Shown: positions 1 to 8,084, counted from the stretch's first letter. The stretch: DNA of 64,000 bases from Paraburkholderia metrosideri (GCF_904848625.1 NZ_CAJHCP010000019.1:40246-104245); one strand, 5' to 3'. Notes: generated by a model not told the origin, from the letters alone. Numbers and translations are program-made.

Positions 1-26
1 TCTTTCAATGCCAGTGTTTGCGTCAT
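1..26 (-). CDS. thiE: ThiE (thiamine-phosphate synthase), N-terminal fragment cut by window edge
   Basis: Only the first eight codons lie in the window (Met-Thr-Gln-Thr-Leu-Ala-Leu-Lys). The ATG overlaps the thiG stop codon by ATGA, a translational coupling arrangement. The identity is inferred from context: in Burkholderia relatives the gene after thiO-thiS-thiG is thiE, which joins the thiazole phosphate to HMP pyrophosphate to make thiamin phosphate. The sequence present is too short to prove this. Confidence 0.5.
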
Positions 27-844
27 GCGGCGCTCCCGTCTTGGTGCCAGAACGGCATGCCGACCACCGGCGTGCTCGCGTGCGCGCTTTCGCGCTCGGC
101 CATCGGCCCCGCCAGATACGCCTGGCGGCCCGCCTCGACACCCAGCGCAAAGGCTCGCGCCATCGCATCGGGGTGGGTGGCCTGCGACACGGCCGTGTTC
201 AGCAACACGCCGTCGAAGCCCCACTCCATCACCTGAGCCGCATGCGACGGCACGCCGAGTCCGGCGTCGACGATCAGCGGCACATCGGGCAAGCGTTCGC
301 GCAACACGCGCAAGCCGTACGGATTGATCACGCCCTTGCCGGTGCCGATCGGTGCACCCCATGGCATCAGCGCCTCGCAGCCCGCATCTAGCAGACGGCG
401 CCCGATCACCAGGTCTTCGGTGCAGTACGGCAGCACTTTGAAGCCGTCCTTGACCAGTTGCGCAGCCGCTTCGATCAGCCCGATCGGGTCGGGTTGCAAC
501 GTGTAGTCGTCGCCGATCAGTTCGAGCTTGATCCAGTCAGTTTCGAAGATTTCGCGCGCCATGTGCGCGGTCGTCACCGCTTCGCCGACGGTCAGACAGC
601 CAGCGGTGTTCGGCAGTAGCGGCACGCCGTGGCGCTTGAGCAGGTCGAAGAAGCCGGCTTCGGCGCCGCCCTCGTTCATCTGCCGGCGCAGTGCGACGGT
701 CACCATGCCGGGGCGCGCGGCGTCGATCGAATCGGACAGCGATTGCAGCGACGGATAGCGCGACGTACCGAGCAGCACACGGCTTTCAAAGGTCTGGCCG
801 TAGAGCGTGAGCGCGTCGGCGGGCTGGGGGGAAGTCATTTGCAT
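23..844 (-). CDS. thiG: Thiazole synthase ThiG
   Basis: ThiG forms the thiazole ring of thiamin from deoxyxylulose phosphate, dehydroglycine and the sulfur on ThiS-thiocarboxylate, in the cytoplasm. The 273-residue protein shows the family features: an N-terminal GTSRYPS segment, the WIKLELIGDD segment containing the expected Schiff-base lysine, and a C-terminal phosphate-binding region rich in Gly with GVLLNTAVS. I chose the ATG at 844 because GGAG precedes it by nine bases; an in-frame TTG at 877 overlaps the thiS stop but has no ribosome binding site. It sits between thiS and thiE in one operon. Confidence 0.95.
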   Translation of the reverse strand: MQMTSPQPADALTLYGQTFESRVLLGTSRYPSLQSLSDSIDAARPGMVTVALRRQMNEGGAEAGFFDLLKRHGVPLLPNTAGCLTVGEAVTTAHMAREIFETDWIKLELIGDDYTLQPDPIGLIEAAAQLVKDGFKVLPYCTEDLVIGRRLLDAGCEALMPWGAPIGTGKGVINPYGLRVLRERLPDVPLIVDAGLGVPSHAAQVMEWGFDGVLLNTAVSQATHPDAMARAFALGVEAGRQAYLAGPMAERESAHASTPVVGMPFWHQDGSAA

Positions 845-873
845 AGTCTTTGTCTCCGGCAAAACGTGGGCGC

Positions 874-1071
874 TCAACCGCCGGCCACGGGTTGCACGAC
901 ATCGAGCCGGTCGCCCGGTTGCAGCGCGCGCGCCGCATGCTGGGTACGCGCGACGAAATCGCCATTCAGCGCGACCGCGAACGGCGGGCGCGCGCCGAAC
1001 GCGGCGAGCGCATCGGCGACAGTCGCGCCCTCGGGCAGCGACAACGGCTTCTGATTGATATGAATGTCCAT
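874..1071 (-). CDS. thiS: Sulfur carrier protein ThiS
   Basis: A 65-residue ubiquitin-like protein that carries sulfur as a C-terminal thiocarboxylate to ThiG. It has the expected beta-grasp length, a PFAVALNGDFV strand region, and the diagnostic C-terminal Gly-Gly that is adenylated and sulfurated. The internal ATG at 1071 gives the usual family start; a longer in-frame extension to 1110 looks non-coding. It lies 74 bases after thiO and 29 bases before thiG. Confidence 0.93.
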   Translation of the reverse strand: MDIHINQKPLSLPEGATVADALAAFGARPPFAVALNGDFVARTQHAARALQPGDRLDVVQPVAGG

Positions 1072-1145
1072 GGTGTTCGAATACGGTTCAATCGATGACG
1101 GAAGGGGCACGGTGCATTGCGCAGAACGTTAATGACGCGCAACGC

Positions 1146-2285
1146 TCATGCCGGCTCCCGCGTGGAATCCAGTTGAAAAAGTTCGCTCCAGCGCGCCGCG
1201 TGGCGCCAATCGGCGAACGCGTCGGCATCGCCAACGCGCCCGTCGAGCAAGGCCGACGCGAAACGGACAGCCTCGTCGGCGACTTCGGGCACGATCATGT
1301 AGCCGTGCCGGTACAGGCCGTTCACGCGCAGCGTCTGCGCGCCGTCCCACAGCAACGCCGGACGGTGGTCCGGCAAAGTCGGGCGGCACTGCGAATTCAA
1401 TTCGAGAATGCGAGCCTCGCCAAAGCCCGGATGCACCGAAAACGCCGCGCTCAGCAGTTCGAGCGCCGAGCGTACGCTGACCGGCGACATATCTTCGCCT
1501 TCGACTTCGGTTGCGCCGATCACGTAGAGATCGTTCTCTTTCGGCGCGATATACAGCGGATAACGTGGATGCAGCAGCCGCACAGGCCGCGTCAGCTTGA
1601 TGCCGGGTGCGTGCACACGCGCGACTTCGCCGCGAATGCCGCGCAGCGTGGGCAGCGCGGGTTTCGCGCCGAGACCCCGGCAGTCGACCGTGATGCGCGC
1701 GGGCGGCAGCGCGTTGTCGTCGACCGGGGTGTTCCAGTGGGTGTCGACTCCGCGCTGGGCGAGCCCCGCAGCCAAAGCGGCGAGCACCTGACGGTTGTCC
1801 AGTTGACCTTCGCGCGGCAGCAGCCAACCCTGATTGAAGCGGCCGGCCAGAGCGGGCTCCGCCGCGCCGACTTGCGCGCCCGCCAGCGTCACGAAACCGC
1901 CGTCGAGCAACTCGGCCGGCGCATTCGAGCGCACCCGGCGTTCGAACAACGGCGCTTCGGTGCGATCGGCGTGGTGCCAGACCACCAGCGTGCCGTTGCG
2001 CTGAAAGAACACCGGCTCGGGTAATTCGGCGAGCACTTGCGGCCAGGTATCGAGAGAACTCGCGCCCAACCGGGTGATCAGCAACTCGGCGCTGGCGGCT
2101 TCGGCGAGCGGCGCAAGCATCGCGGCGGCGACCCACGCGGCGGCCTGCGTACCGGCGGCGTCGCCACGCTCATACAGCGCCACGCGATGCCCCTGCCCCG
2201 CCAGTCGCCAGGCGACCAGCCGGCCGCAAAGGCCGCCGCCGAGCACGGCGAAATCGGGTTGAGTGGATGCAGGACGGTTCATCAT
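1146..2285 (-). CDS. thiO: Glycine oxidase ThiO (FAD-dependent)
   Basis: ThiO oxidises glycine to dehydroglycine, which supplies the C2-N3 unit of the thiamin thiazole in aerobic bacteria. The 379-residue protein begins with a dinucleotide-binding motif (VLGGGLCGRLVAW near residue 12) and ends with a DAO-type FAD domain containing GLYRHGYMIVPEVAD. The ATG at 2285 has GGAG five bases upstream; a second ATG follows immediately. The start overlaps the stop of a possible 33-codon leader ORF (ATGA). It is the first enzyme gene behind the TPP riboswitch, so thiamin status should control the whole thiOSGE operon. Confidence 0.93.
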   Translation of the reverse strand: MMNRPASTQPDFAVLGGGLCGRLVAWRLAGQGHRVALYERGDAAGTQAAAWVAAAMLAPLAEAASAELLITRLGASSLDTWPQVLAELPEPVFFQRNGTLVVWHHADRTEAPLFERRVRSNAPAELLDGGFVTLAGAQVGAAEPALAGRFNQGWLLPREGQLDNRQVLAALAAGLAQRGVDTHWNTPVDDNALPPARITVDCRGLGAKPALPTLRGIRGEVARVHAPGIKLTRPVRLLHPRYPLYIAPKENDLYVIGATEVEGEDMSPVSVRSALELLSAAFSVHPGFGEARILELNSQCRPTLPDHRPALLWDGAQTLRVNGLYRHGYMIVPEVADEAVRFASALLDGRVGDADAFADWRHAARWSELFQLDSTREPA

Positions 2286-2383
2286 GCGCGCTCCGTCCGG
2301 TTGCTGGCGGCAAGGCTGAAGCACGGCGCGTCAACGGCGACGCGGCGAAGAGCAAAACACATATCTGACGAGTAGGCGGTCAT
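2282..2383 (-). CDS. Possible leader ORF coupled to thiO (33 aa)
   Basis: A 33-codon ORF beginning with Met-Thr-Ala-Tyr and ending Arg-Thr-Glu-Arg-Ala. It has AAAGGA four bases before its ATG, and its TGA overlaps the thiO ATG as ATGA. It is the first translatable frame after the riboswitch terminator. I recognise no protein family and see no run of one amino acid. It may be a translated leader that couples riboswitch control to thiO, or a chance frame. Confidence 0.3.
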   Translation of the reverse strand: MTAYSSDMCFALRRVAVDAPCFSLAASNRTERA

Positions 2384-2402
2384 CGAGTCCTTTCCGTACG
2401 GC

Positions 2403-2461
2403 AAAAAACGCACGTACCCAGGACGAAACCGGCGGGTGAAGCCGGCCGGACAACACGCGCG
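2403..2461 (-). terminator. Putative terminator of the TPP riboswitch expression platform
   Basis: Read on the minus strand, CGCGCGT (2461-2455) can pair with ACGTGCG (2415-2409) with one G-U pair, enclosing an inner CCGGC/GCCGG stem. Six T residues follow at 2408-2403. It lies between the riboswitch aptamer and the first ORF, where a ligand-controlled terminator is expected. No folding was run. Confidence 0.45.
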
Positions 2462-2510
2462 CACTGTATGTACGGACGCCGCCCGGCGGGGAATGGAAGA
2501 TTGGCTGCTT

Positions 2511-2618
2511 CCGGAAACTTCCCGCGCCGGTATTACCCGGATCGGGTGCAAAGGGTCTCTCTCAGCCTCGCCGCTACGGCATGAAAATCACGCCGCCTGG
2601 GGGCGAAGCACCCCTGTT
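2511..2618 (-). promoter_or_regulatory. TPP riboswitch (THI element) upstream of thiO
   Basis: On the minus strand the order of conserved blocks matches the thiamin pyrophosphate aptamer: ACAGGGGTGC, a variable P3 arm, GGCTGAGAGAGACCCTTTG, then GCACCCGATCCGGGTAATACC and GCGGGAAG. These give the pyrimidine-sensor (CTGAGA) and pyrophosphate-sensor helices of the class. It precedes thiO-thiS-thiG-thiE, exactly the genes it would control. High TPP is expected to lower expression. Confidence 0.93.
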
Positions 2619-2630
2619 TCGTCGAAGGTC

Positions 2631-2660
2631 ATTAGACCATAAAACGCGCGGAGCCCGCAA
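2631..2660 (-). promoter_or_regulatory. Candidate sigma-70 promoter for the thi operon
   Basis: On the minus strand TTGCGG (2660-2655) and TCTAAT (2636-2631) are separated by 18 bases, placing the start of transcription just ahead of the riboswitch. The -35 is a weak match. An inverted repeat CCGGAT-TTG-ATCCGG lies upstream at 2682-2696. Confidence 0.45.
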
Positions 2661-2821
2661 ACCAGCGGCTCGCCGCGTCGACCGGATTTGATCCGGCCCG
2701 CTATTTCTTTGCGTGAATGTGGCGAGGGGCGGCGCTCTGGCACAATGCGTGAACGCACGCCGTCGACACGCGGCGCGAACGGCCTGTCGAGCCGGTCACG
2801 CCAGGGCGGCATGAGGCGAAA

Positions 2822-2853
2822 CCCTTAAGCGAAAATTAATTTTCGCTTAAGGG
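2822..2853. repeat. Perfect 32-bp palindrome
   Basis: The half-site CCCTTAAGCGAAAATT is followed with no spacer by its exact reverse complement. It is AT-rich within GC-rich surroundings and lies about 205 bases upstream of the ABC exporter start. It could be an operator for a dimeric regulator or a structured site; the lack of a loop and of a trailing T-run argues against an ordinary terminator. Confidence 0.9.
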
Positions 2854-2984
2854 CTTCACGCCAGAATCGCACGCTCACCCGGACGCGCGTTCGTCGAGTA
2901 CGACGCCCGGGCATGCACCGGGAACCCACCCCGAGCAGCCCCAGAACCGGGCCTGCTCGCAAGGGAAACCCCGGCGCGAGCCAA

Positions 2985-3020
2985 CCATTCAGGTGAGCCC
3001 AACCGGGCCTGCCTGAATGG
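2985..3020. repeat. Nested inverted repeat ahead of the ABC exporter
   Basis: CCATTCAGG (2985-2993) pairs with CCTGAATGG (3012-3020), and inside it GCCC pairs with GGGC around an AACC loop. The structure ends 37 bases before the chosen exporter start. In RNA it would be a 5' leader hairpin; in DNA it could be an operator. Confidence 0.75.
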
Positions 3021-3057
3021 GCCAACCCAAATGGGCCAGCACTTCATCAGGACGCTC

Positions 3058-4809
3058 ATGACACCGACCACCACTGCCAGCCCCGCGCTGCCGCCCGACG
3101 AAAAAGTCTCCGCCTGGAGCCTGATCAAACCTTACTGGGTCTCCGAAGAACGAAAAACGGCGTGGGGTTTGCTCATCGCGATCATCGTGATGAATCTGCT
3201 GGTCGTGTGGATCAACGTCCGGCTGAACCGCTGGAGCGCCGACTTCTACAACGCGCTGCAATCGAAGAACGTGCATGACTTCCCGCACCTGCTGCTGGTG
3301 TTCTCGGGACTCGCGTTCGGCTTCATCATTCTCGCGGTATATGGACGTTATCTGCGTCAGATGCTCGGCTTCCGCTGGCGTCAGTGGCTCACCACCCGTT
3401 ACCTGAACGAGTGGCTGAAAGACAGCGCGTTCTACCGGATCGAACGCGACCGCCTCACCGACAACCCCGACCAGCGGATCAGCGACGACCTCCAGTCGTT
3501 CGCGACCAGCACGCTGTCGCTGACGCTCGATCTGCTGTCCACGGTCGTCACGCTGGTGTCGTTCATCACGATCCTGTGGTCGCTGGCGGGCGCGCTGTCC
3601 ATCTCGCTCGGCGGCATGCCGCTGCAGATTCCCGGTTATATGGTGTGGGCCGCCGCGCTCTATGCGGTGGTCGGCTCGCTGATCATCCAGAAGGTCGGCC
3701 ATCCGCTCGTGCCGATCAATTACCAGGCGCAGAAAGTCGAGGCCGACTTCCGTTTCGGCCTGATCCGGCTGCGCGAGAACGCCGAGCAGATCGCGTTCTA
3801 CAACGGCATGGAGACCGAGAAGACGAACGCGCACACGCTGTTCGGCCGGATCCGCGACAACTGGTGGCAGGTGATGAAGTACACGAAGCGTCTCACCTTC
3901 GTGCTGAGCTTCTATGGCCAGATCGCGATCATCTTCCCGATCGTGGTCGCCGCGCCCCGCTACTTTGCCGGCGCCTTCTCGTTCGGCGTGCTGATGCAGA
4001 TTTCCAGCGCGTTCGGCACCGTCAGCGATTCGTTTTCATGGTTCATCAACAGTTACGGCAGTTTGGTCGAATGGCGCGCTACCGTGAACCGGTTGCGCGA
4101 ATTCAAGCGCGTCGTGCATGCGCCGCGTCTGAAGGAATCGGTGTCGCCGGCCACCGAGCATGGTGGCATCAACCTGCATTTCGTCGATGACGACGGGCTC
4201 TCCACCGACGGCCTCAAGCTCGCGCTGCCGAACGGCACCCCGCTGTCGCGAATCCGCGATATCGCGATCAAGCCGGGCTCGCGCTGGCTGGTGCGCGGTC
4301 CCTCCGGTGCGGGCAAGAGCACGTTGATGCGCGCGCTCGCCGGTTTGTGGCCGTTCGGCGACGGCGCGATCGACGCGCCGGTCAACGCCCGCATGATGTT
4401 CATCCCGCAGGTCAGCTACATGCCGATCGGCACACTGAAGGCGGCGCTGGCCTATCCGTCCGCGGCAGACACTTATACCGACGACGAATGCCGCGAAGCG
4501 CTCGTTACCTGCCATCTGTCGGAATACGCGGACCGCCTGCAGGAATCGGGGCACTGGACGCGCATTCTGTCGCCGGGCGAGCAACAACGTCTGGCCGGCG
4601 CGCGGGTGCTGCTGCACAAGCCCGACTATCTGTTCCTCGACGAAGCAACCAGCGCGCTCGACGCGGAAAACGAAGCGCGTCTTTATCGCCTGTTCACGGA
4701 GCGCTTGCCGAAGGCGGCAATTGTCAGCGTCGCGCATCGCGAGTCGCTGGCTGCATTCCACGAAGAAACGCTCGACGTCGAGCGCGCCGGCGAACCTGTC
4801 GCGGCATGA
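3058..4809 (+). CDS. ABC transporter, fused membrane and ATPase domains (YddA/SbmA-BacA-like)
   Basis: A 583-residue half-transporter. The N-terminal half has about six hydrophobic segments and the SbmA/BacA-type membrane domain (RWRQWLTTRYLNEWL and EADFRFGLIRLRENAE blocks). The C-terminal half is an ATPase with Walker A GPSGAGKST near 414, signature LSPGEQQRLAGAR near 504 and Walker B YLFLDEATSALD near 524. It would work as a homodimer in the inner membrane; the substrate is unknown, though relatives handle peptides or act in cobalamin or long-chain acyl transport. I prefer the ATG at 3058, which has AGGA upstream, over 3031. It overlaps the next gene by ATGA. Confidence 0.88.
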   Translation: MTPTTTASPALPPDEKVSAWSLIKPYWVSEERKTAWGLLIAIIVMNLLVVWINVRLNRWSADFYNALQSKNVHDFPHLLLVFSGLAFGFIILAVYGRYLRQMLGFRWRQWLTTRYLNEWLKDSAFYRIERDRLTDNPDQRISDDLQSFATSTLSLTLDLLSTVVTLVSFITILWSLAGALSISLGGMPLQIPGYMVWAAALYAVVGSLIIQKVGHPLVPINYQAQKVEADFRFGLIRLRENAEQIAFYNGMETEKTNAHTLFGRIRDNWWQVMKYTKRLTFVLSFYGQIAIIFPIVVAAPRYFAGAFSFGVLMQISSAFGTVSDSFSWFINSYGSLVEWRATVNRLREFKRVVHAPRLKESVSPATEHGGINLHFVDDDGLSTDGLKLALPNGTPLSRIRDIAIKPGSRWLVRGPSGAGKSTLMRALAGLWPFGDGAIDAPVNARMMFIPQVSYMPIGTLKAALAYPSAADTYTDDECREALVTCHLSEYADRLQESGHWTRILSPGEQQRLAGARVLLHKPDYLFLDEATSALDAENEARLYRLFTERLPKAAIVSVAHRESLAAFHEETLDVERAGEPVAA

Positions 4810-5609
4810 GCGACGCCGGCCGCGAGCGGGGCGATGTGGCCGGCGCGACAGCCGATCGCGTCGTGCTGATCACCGGCGCAGGGTCCGGGATTGGCGCGGC
4901 GCTGGCGCGTCGCATCGCGGCGCCGCGGCAGTCTTTGATGCTGCACTCGCGTGGGGCCGACGAGGCAGCCCGCAATCGTCTCACGCAGGTTGCCGCCGAA
5001 TGCAGCGCTAGCGGTGCAACTTGCGCAACGGTGTTCGGCGATCTCGCCGAGCGGGGCGCGGCGCAACAGGTGGTCCATCAGACTTTGGTGAAGTTCGGCG
5101 CACTCGATCAACTGGTCGCCAACGCAGGGCATGCGCAGCGTCAGACACTCGATTCGCTCGATCCCGATTCATTGCGCGCCGCTTTCGACGCAATGCCCGC
5201 TGCGTTCGGCTCGCTCGTCAACCAGGCGACGCCCGCGCTAAAAGCGTCAAGGTGTGGCCGCGTGATCGCGCTGAGTTCGTTCGTCGCGCATCGCTATCGC
5301 GCCGACACCCCGTTCGCCGCGACGGCGGCGGCAAAAGCAGCCCTCGAATCGCTGGCTAAAACCGCAGCCGCAGAACTGGCGCCGCACGGCGTCACGGTCA
5401 ATTGCGTTGCGCCCGGCTATACCCGTAAAGATCGCGGTCCAACTGCCGATAATGCTTCGGTATGGGATCGCGCCGCCGAAGCGACACCGCTCGGCCGTGT
5501 CGCAGAACCTGCCGATATCGCCGCGCTGATCGCGTTTCTTCTGTCGGACGAAGCTCGACACATCACGGGGCAGGTGATTCATATCGACGGCGGTCTCACG
5601 CTCGGCTAA
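4806..5609 (+). CDS. Short-chain dehydrogenase/reductase family protein with atypical active site
   Basis: A 267-residue Rossmann-fold protein with the SDR cofactor motif TGAGSGIG near residue 23, the NAG motif (VANAG) and a C-terminal GQVIHIDGGLTLG. The usual YxxxK catalytic motif reads TAAAK (Thr173, Lys177), and the Ser pair at 157-158 is two residues further from this site than normal. It may have altered chemistry or be non-catalytic. Its ATG overlaps the ABC exporter stop, so the two are co-translated and may act on related compounds. Substrate unknown. Confidence 0.8.
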   Translation: MSDAGRERGDVAGATADRVVLITGAGSGIGAALARRIAAPRQSLMLHSRGADEAARNRLTQVAAECSASGATCATVFGDLAERGAAQQVVHQTLVKFGALDQLVANAGHAQRQTLDSLDPDSLRAAFDAMPAAFGSLVNQATPALKASRCGRVIALSSFVAHRYRADTPFAATAAAKAALESLAKTAAAELAPHGVTVNCVAPGYTRKDRGPTADNASVWDRAAEATPLGRVAEPADIAALIAFLLSDEARHITGQVIHIDGGLTLG

Positions 5610-5874
5610 GCGAATCCCGCTGGCTAGCTCTGGCGAACCGCCCGCTCTACCCGGCAAACCTCCATCACCTGGCTCGCCCGCGCATCCCCGCCGTCCTCCG
5701 GCAATATCCCGAAAGACCGCGAAATACCCCGAAATACCCCACAACAATTCGAAAGCATTTGCGAAGCGGGCGGGCTGTTCCGCGCTTTGAAAATGCCGTC
5801 CGGCAGCGACGATAGTCGTGCGGGCCGTCTCACGTCCGCCCACATGTCATTCACTGCTACAGGACTCTCTGCAC

Positions 5875-6336
5875 ATGTCATCCGATCGCCGCTCCTCTGC
5901 TTTGACCCAGCGCCTTGCGCTGGCTTTCGGCTCAGCCCTGCTGCTCACGTGTGCCGCGCACGCAGCGCAAGCCGCCCAAGCCACCGAGCCTGCCGATGTT
6001 TGTCCCGCGCTCAAACACATCGTCGACGCCACCGATTTCAAGCACTTGCAAACGCAACCGGACGCGCAATTGCCCGGCGTCGCGAGCGGCGATGACTGCA
6101 ATTCCAGCAAGCACGCGTATGACTGCCACTGGCGCGCGCACTGGCAAGCCGACGGCGTGATCAACGATCCGCTCGAAGAAATCGGCGCCGACATCGCCGC
6201 GTGTTTCCCGAACGTCGTGCACGACATCAACACGCCGACGCGTCAGCATTTCATCGTGAAGACAGACGACCGCCGGGTCAGCGTCACGGCGAGCGTTCAA
6301 GGACAAAACGAATTGCGCCTGCGCGTGGTTCGCTAA
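5875..6336 (+). CDS. Exported protein of unknown function
   Basis: A 153-residue protein with an N-terminal signal peptide: basic start, hydrophobic LALAFGSALLLTC core, and an Ala-rich AHAAQA cleavage region. The mature part has five Cys (in CPA, DDC, YDC and AACF contexts among others) and is probably periplasmic. I do not recognise the family. The ATG at 5875 is preceded by AGGA; an in-frame extension to 5818 would bury the signal peptide. It lies 265 bases after the SDR gene; that gap contains only a 10-bp direct repeat (GAAATACCCC twice at 5721-5740). Confidence 0.75.
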   Translation: MSSDRRSSALTQRLALAFGSALLLTCAAHAAQAAQATEPADVCPALKHIVDATDFKHLQTQPDAQLPGVASGDDCNSSKHAYDCHWRAHWQADGVINDPLEEIGADIAACFPNVVHDINTPTRQHFIVKTDDRRVSVTASVQGQNELRLRVVR

Positions 6337-6451
6337 TACCGCCGCTGAAGCCGTCGCTAACCCAAGGGCCGAAACGCAGTCCTGAACGCTGCCACCCATT
6401 GTTGTCCGCTGCGATCCCGCCTCTCCTCTGACCGCCACCAGGCACCGCCTC

Positions 6452-7093
6452 ATGACCTTCATGCCGAGCATGCACGCTTACGCTTTCACGCGAGCCCCAC
6501 GGACTGCATGGGTCATGTTGCGGCGGCCCTGCGCATGGCTGGCCGTCGCCAGCACCTTGGCAGTCGGTCTGAACGGCTGCGCATGGACGCTGATCTCGGC
6601 GGCCGACGCAACCGGCTCGGTGATTCAGGCGGGCTACGCCATTGCGGCAAACTATTCGTCGCCGACTTTCGTCAACGGTCAGCCGGCCGATCTGCACCAC
6701 GTGTGCATCGAAGTGAACCCGTCGGTGTCAGTCGGGGATTTCGTGCCGTCGCTGCAAATGGCGTTAGAACGTCGCGGGATTCATTCGGATGTCTACAACC
6801 CCGGCACCTCGCCGGCCGGCTGTGAGGCGCGTCTCGTCTACAACGCCGCGATCGACTACGGTCGCCGCTCGTTCAGCGACGAATCGATCCAGTATCTGTC
6901 GATCATCGACCTGACGCTGATTCAGGACGGTCGCATCCTGGTCACCGCGCGCTATCAGACCGGTGGCCTCAACACCGACCGCTTCTCGTCCGCCTCGACC
7001 AAACTTACCGGTCTGATCGACCGGATGGTGATCGACAAAAACGAACTCAAGCCAGCCCCCATGCAAACCATTCAGACGTCGCAGGTCAATTGA
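6452..7093 (+). CDS. Lipoprotein, Sbal_3080-like family
   Basis: A 213-residue protein whose signal sequence ends in a lipobox (LNGC near residue 43), so it is probably anchored in a membrane facing the periplasm. The mature part resembles, from memory, Sbal_3080 family lipoproteins: an HVCIEVNPSV strand, a conserved Cys in AGCEARLVY, and a DGRILVTARYQTGG strand. The start is uncertain: an ATG at 6515 would give a more normal signal length. Function is unknown. It is 115 bases downstream of another exported protein in the same direction. Confidence 0.72.
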   Translation: MTFMPSMHAYAFTRAPRTAWVMLRRPCAWLAVASTLAVGLNGCAWTLISAADATGSVIQAGYAIAANYSSPTFVNGQPADLHHVCIEVNPSVSVGDFVPSLQMALERRGIHSDVYNPGTSPAGCEARLVYNAAIDYGRRSFSDESIQYLSIIDLTLIQDGRILVTARYQTGGLNTDRFSSASTKLTGLIDRMVIDKNELKPAPMQTIQTSQVN

Positions 7094-7185
7094 GCTTGCC
7101 GTTTTCTTGCTTTGTCTTACACGGGAAAGGATTCGAAAGCGTGATGCGCTTTGCGCCACGCGCGAGGATCACTAAGATGACCTGA

Positions 7186-7923
7186 ATGAACCAATCCATC
7201 CTGGTCGTCGACGACGACCCCGTCGTACGTGAGCTCGTCAGCGAATATCTGCAGGGACGCGGCTTCAAGGTCACCACGCTCGAACACGGCGTGGCGCTTC
7301 AGCGCGCGTTGCAGGAAGAGCGTCCCGCGCTGATCGTGCTCGACATCATGATGCCGGAACTCGACGGCATCAGTGCGCTGCGCGCGTTGCGCGTCGCCGG
7401 CGACGATATTCCCGTGATTCTATTGACCGCGCGTGCCGATCCGATCGACCGCGTGATCGGCCTCGAACTCGGCGCCGACGATTATCTCGGCAAGCCGTTC
7501 GAACCGAGCGAACTGGTCGCGCGAATCCGCACCGTACTGCGCCGGCGCGGCACGATTGCGCCGAGCGCTCCGGAGCAACGGGCGCCCTATCGCTTCGGTC
7601 ATTTCGAAGTGAATTTCCCGGCGCGCGAACTGCGTCGCGACGGCGAACGCATTTCGCTGCGGTCCAGCGAATTCGCCATGCTCAAAGTGTTCGTCACTCA
7701 CGCGATGACCGTGCTCACACGCGCTCAGTTGCTGGAGAAATTGCACGGCAATAGCGAGGCGCATCGCAATCGCAGTCTGGATGTGTCGATCTGGCGTTTG
7801 CGTCGGCTGATCGAAGTGGACCCGTCCGAGCCGCGCTATGTGCAAACAGTGTGGGGACGCGGTTATGTGTTCGTGCCGGATGGCGAGATCGGTGCGGCAG
7901 AACGAAGTGGGACGTTAGGCTGA
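7186..7923 (+). CDS. OmpR/PhoB-type response regulator (orphan)
   Basis: A 245-residue two-domain regulator. The receiver shows the acidic cluster Asp9-11, phospho-acceptor Asp53 in VLDIMMPELDG, the LLTAR Thr and the LGKPFEP Lys. The C-terminal winged-helix domain has the SSEFAMLKVF and VQTVWGRGYVFVPDG signatures. It should bind DNA after phosphorylation. No histidine kinase gene adjoins it. It is a clear paralogue of the regulator at 10280, with almost the same first residues, which suggests a duplication or shared signalling. A terminator follows at 8037. Confidence 0.93.
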   Translation: MNQSILVVDDDPVVRELVSEYLQGRGFKVTTLEHGVALQRALQEERPALIVLDIMMPELDGISALRALRVAGDDIPVILLTARADPIDRVIGLELGADDYLGKPFEPSELVARIRTVLRRRGTIAPSAPEQRAPYRFGHFEVNFPARELRRDGERISLRSSEFAMLKVFVTHAMTVLTRAQLLEKLHGNSEAHRNRSLDVSIWRLRRLIEVDPSEPRYVQTVWGRGYVFVPDGEIGAAERSGTLG

Positions 7924-8036
7924 AACGTGTTTGGAGCCTGAGCGCACCTGGTGCGTTACATGGTGCCGGACGAAGCGCGAACCGCACCGTAAGCACAGCG
8001 CAGAGTACAACACGCACCGCCCCACCACAATTCGAC

Positions 8037-8076
8037 GCGGGCATTGCTTCATTGACCGAAGCAACGCCCGCTTTTT
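8037..8076 (+). terminator. Rho-independent terminator after the orphan response regulator
   Basis: GCGGGC-A-TTGCTTC pairs with GAAGCAA-C-GCCCGC (one mismatch) around a 7-base loop, followed by five T residues. It ends the plus-strand regulator transcript just before the convergent flgH-like gene. Confidence 0.85.
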
Positions 8077-8084
8077 CATGCGCG

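Larger units (their letters stand above)
2661..3057. other. Non-coding interval between the thi promoter and the ABC exporter
   Basis: About 400 bases without a convincing gene. It holds the inverted repeat at 2682-2696, a perfect 32-bp palindrome at 2822-2853 and a nested hairpin at 2985-3020. Short frames here on both strands lack ribosome binding sites and family features. The region probably carries the promoter and control sites of the exporter gene starting at 3058. Confidence 0.6.

Noticed and set aside
2588..3128. Several minus-strand frames of 66-90 codons in the region before the ABC exporter
   Set aside because: No ribosome binding site, Arg-rich composition, and they cross the riboswitch or palindromes; not conserved-looking proteins.
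5721..5740. GAAATACCCC repeated twice in tandem
   Set aside because: Only two copies; too little to support a functional repeat or CRISPR-like element.
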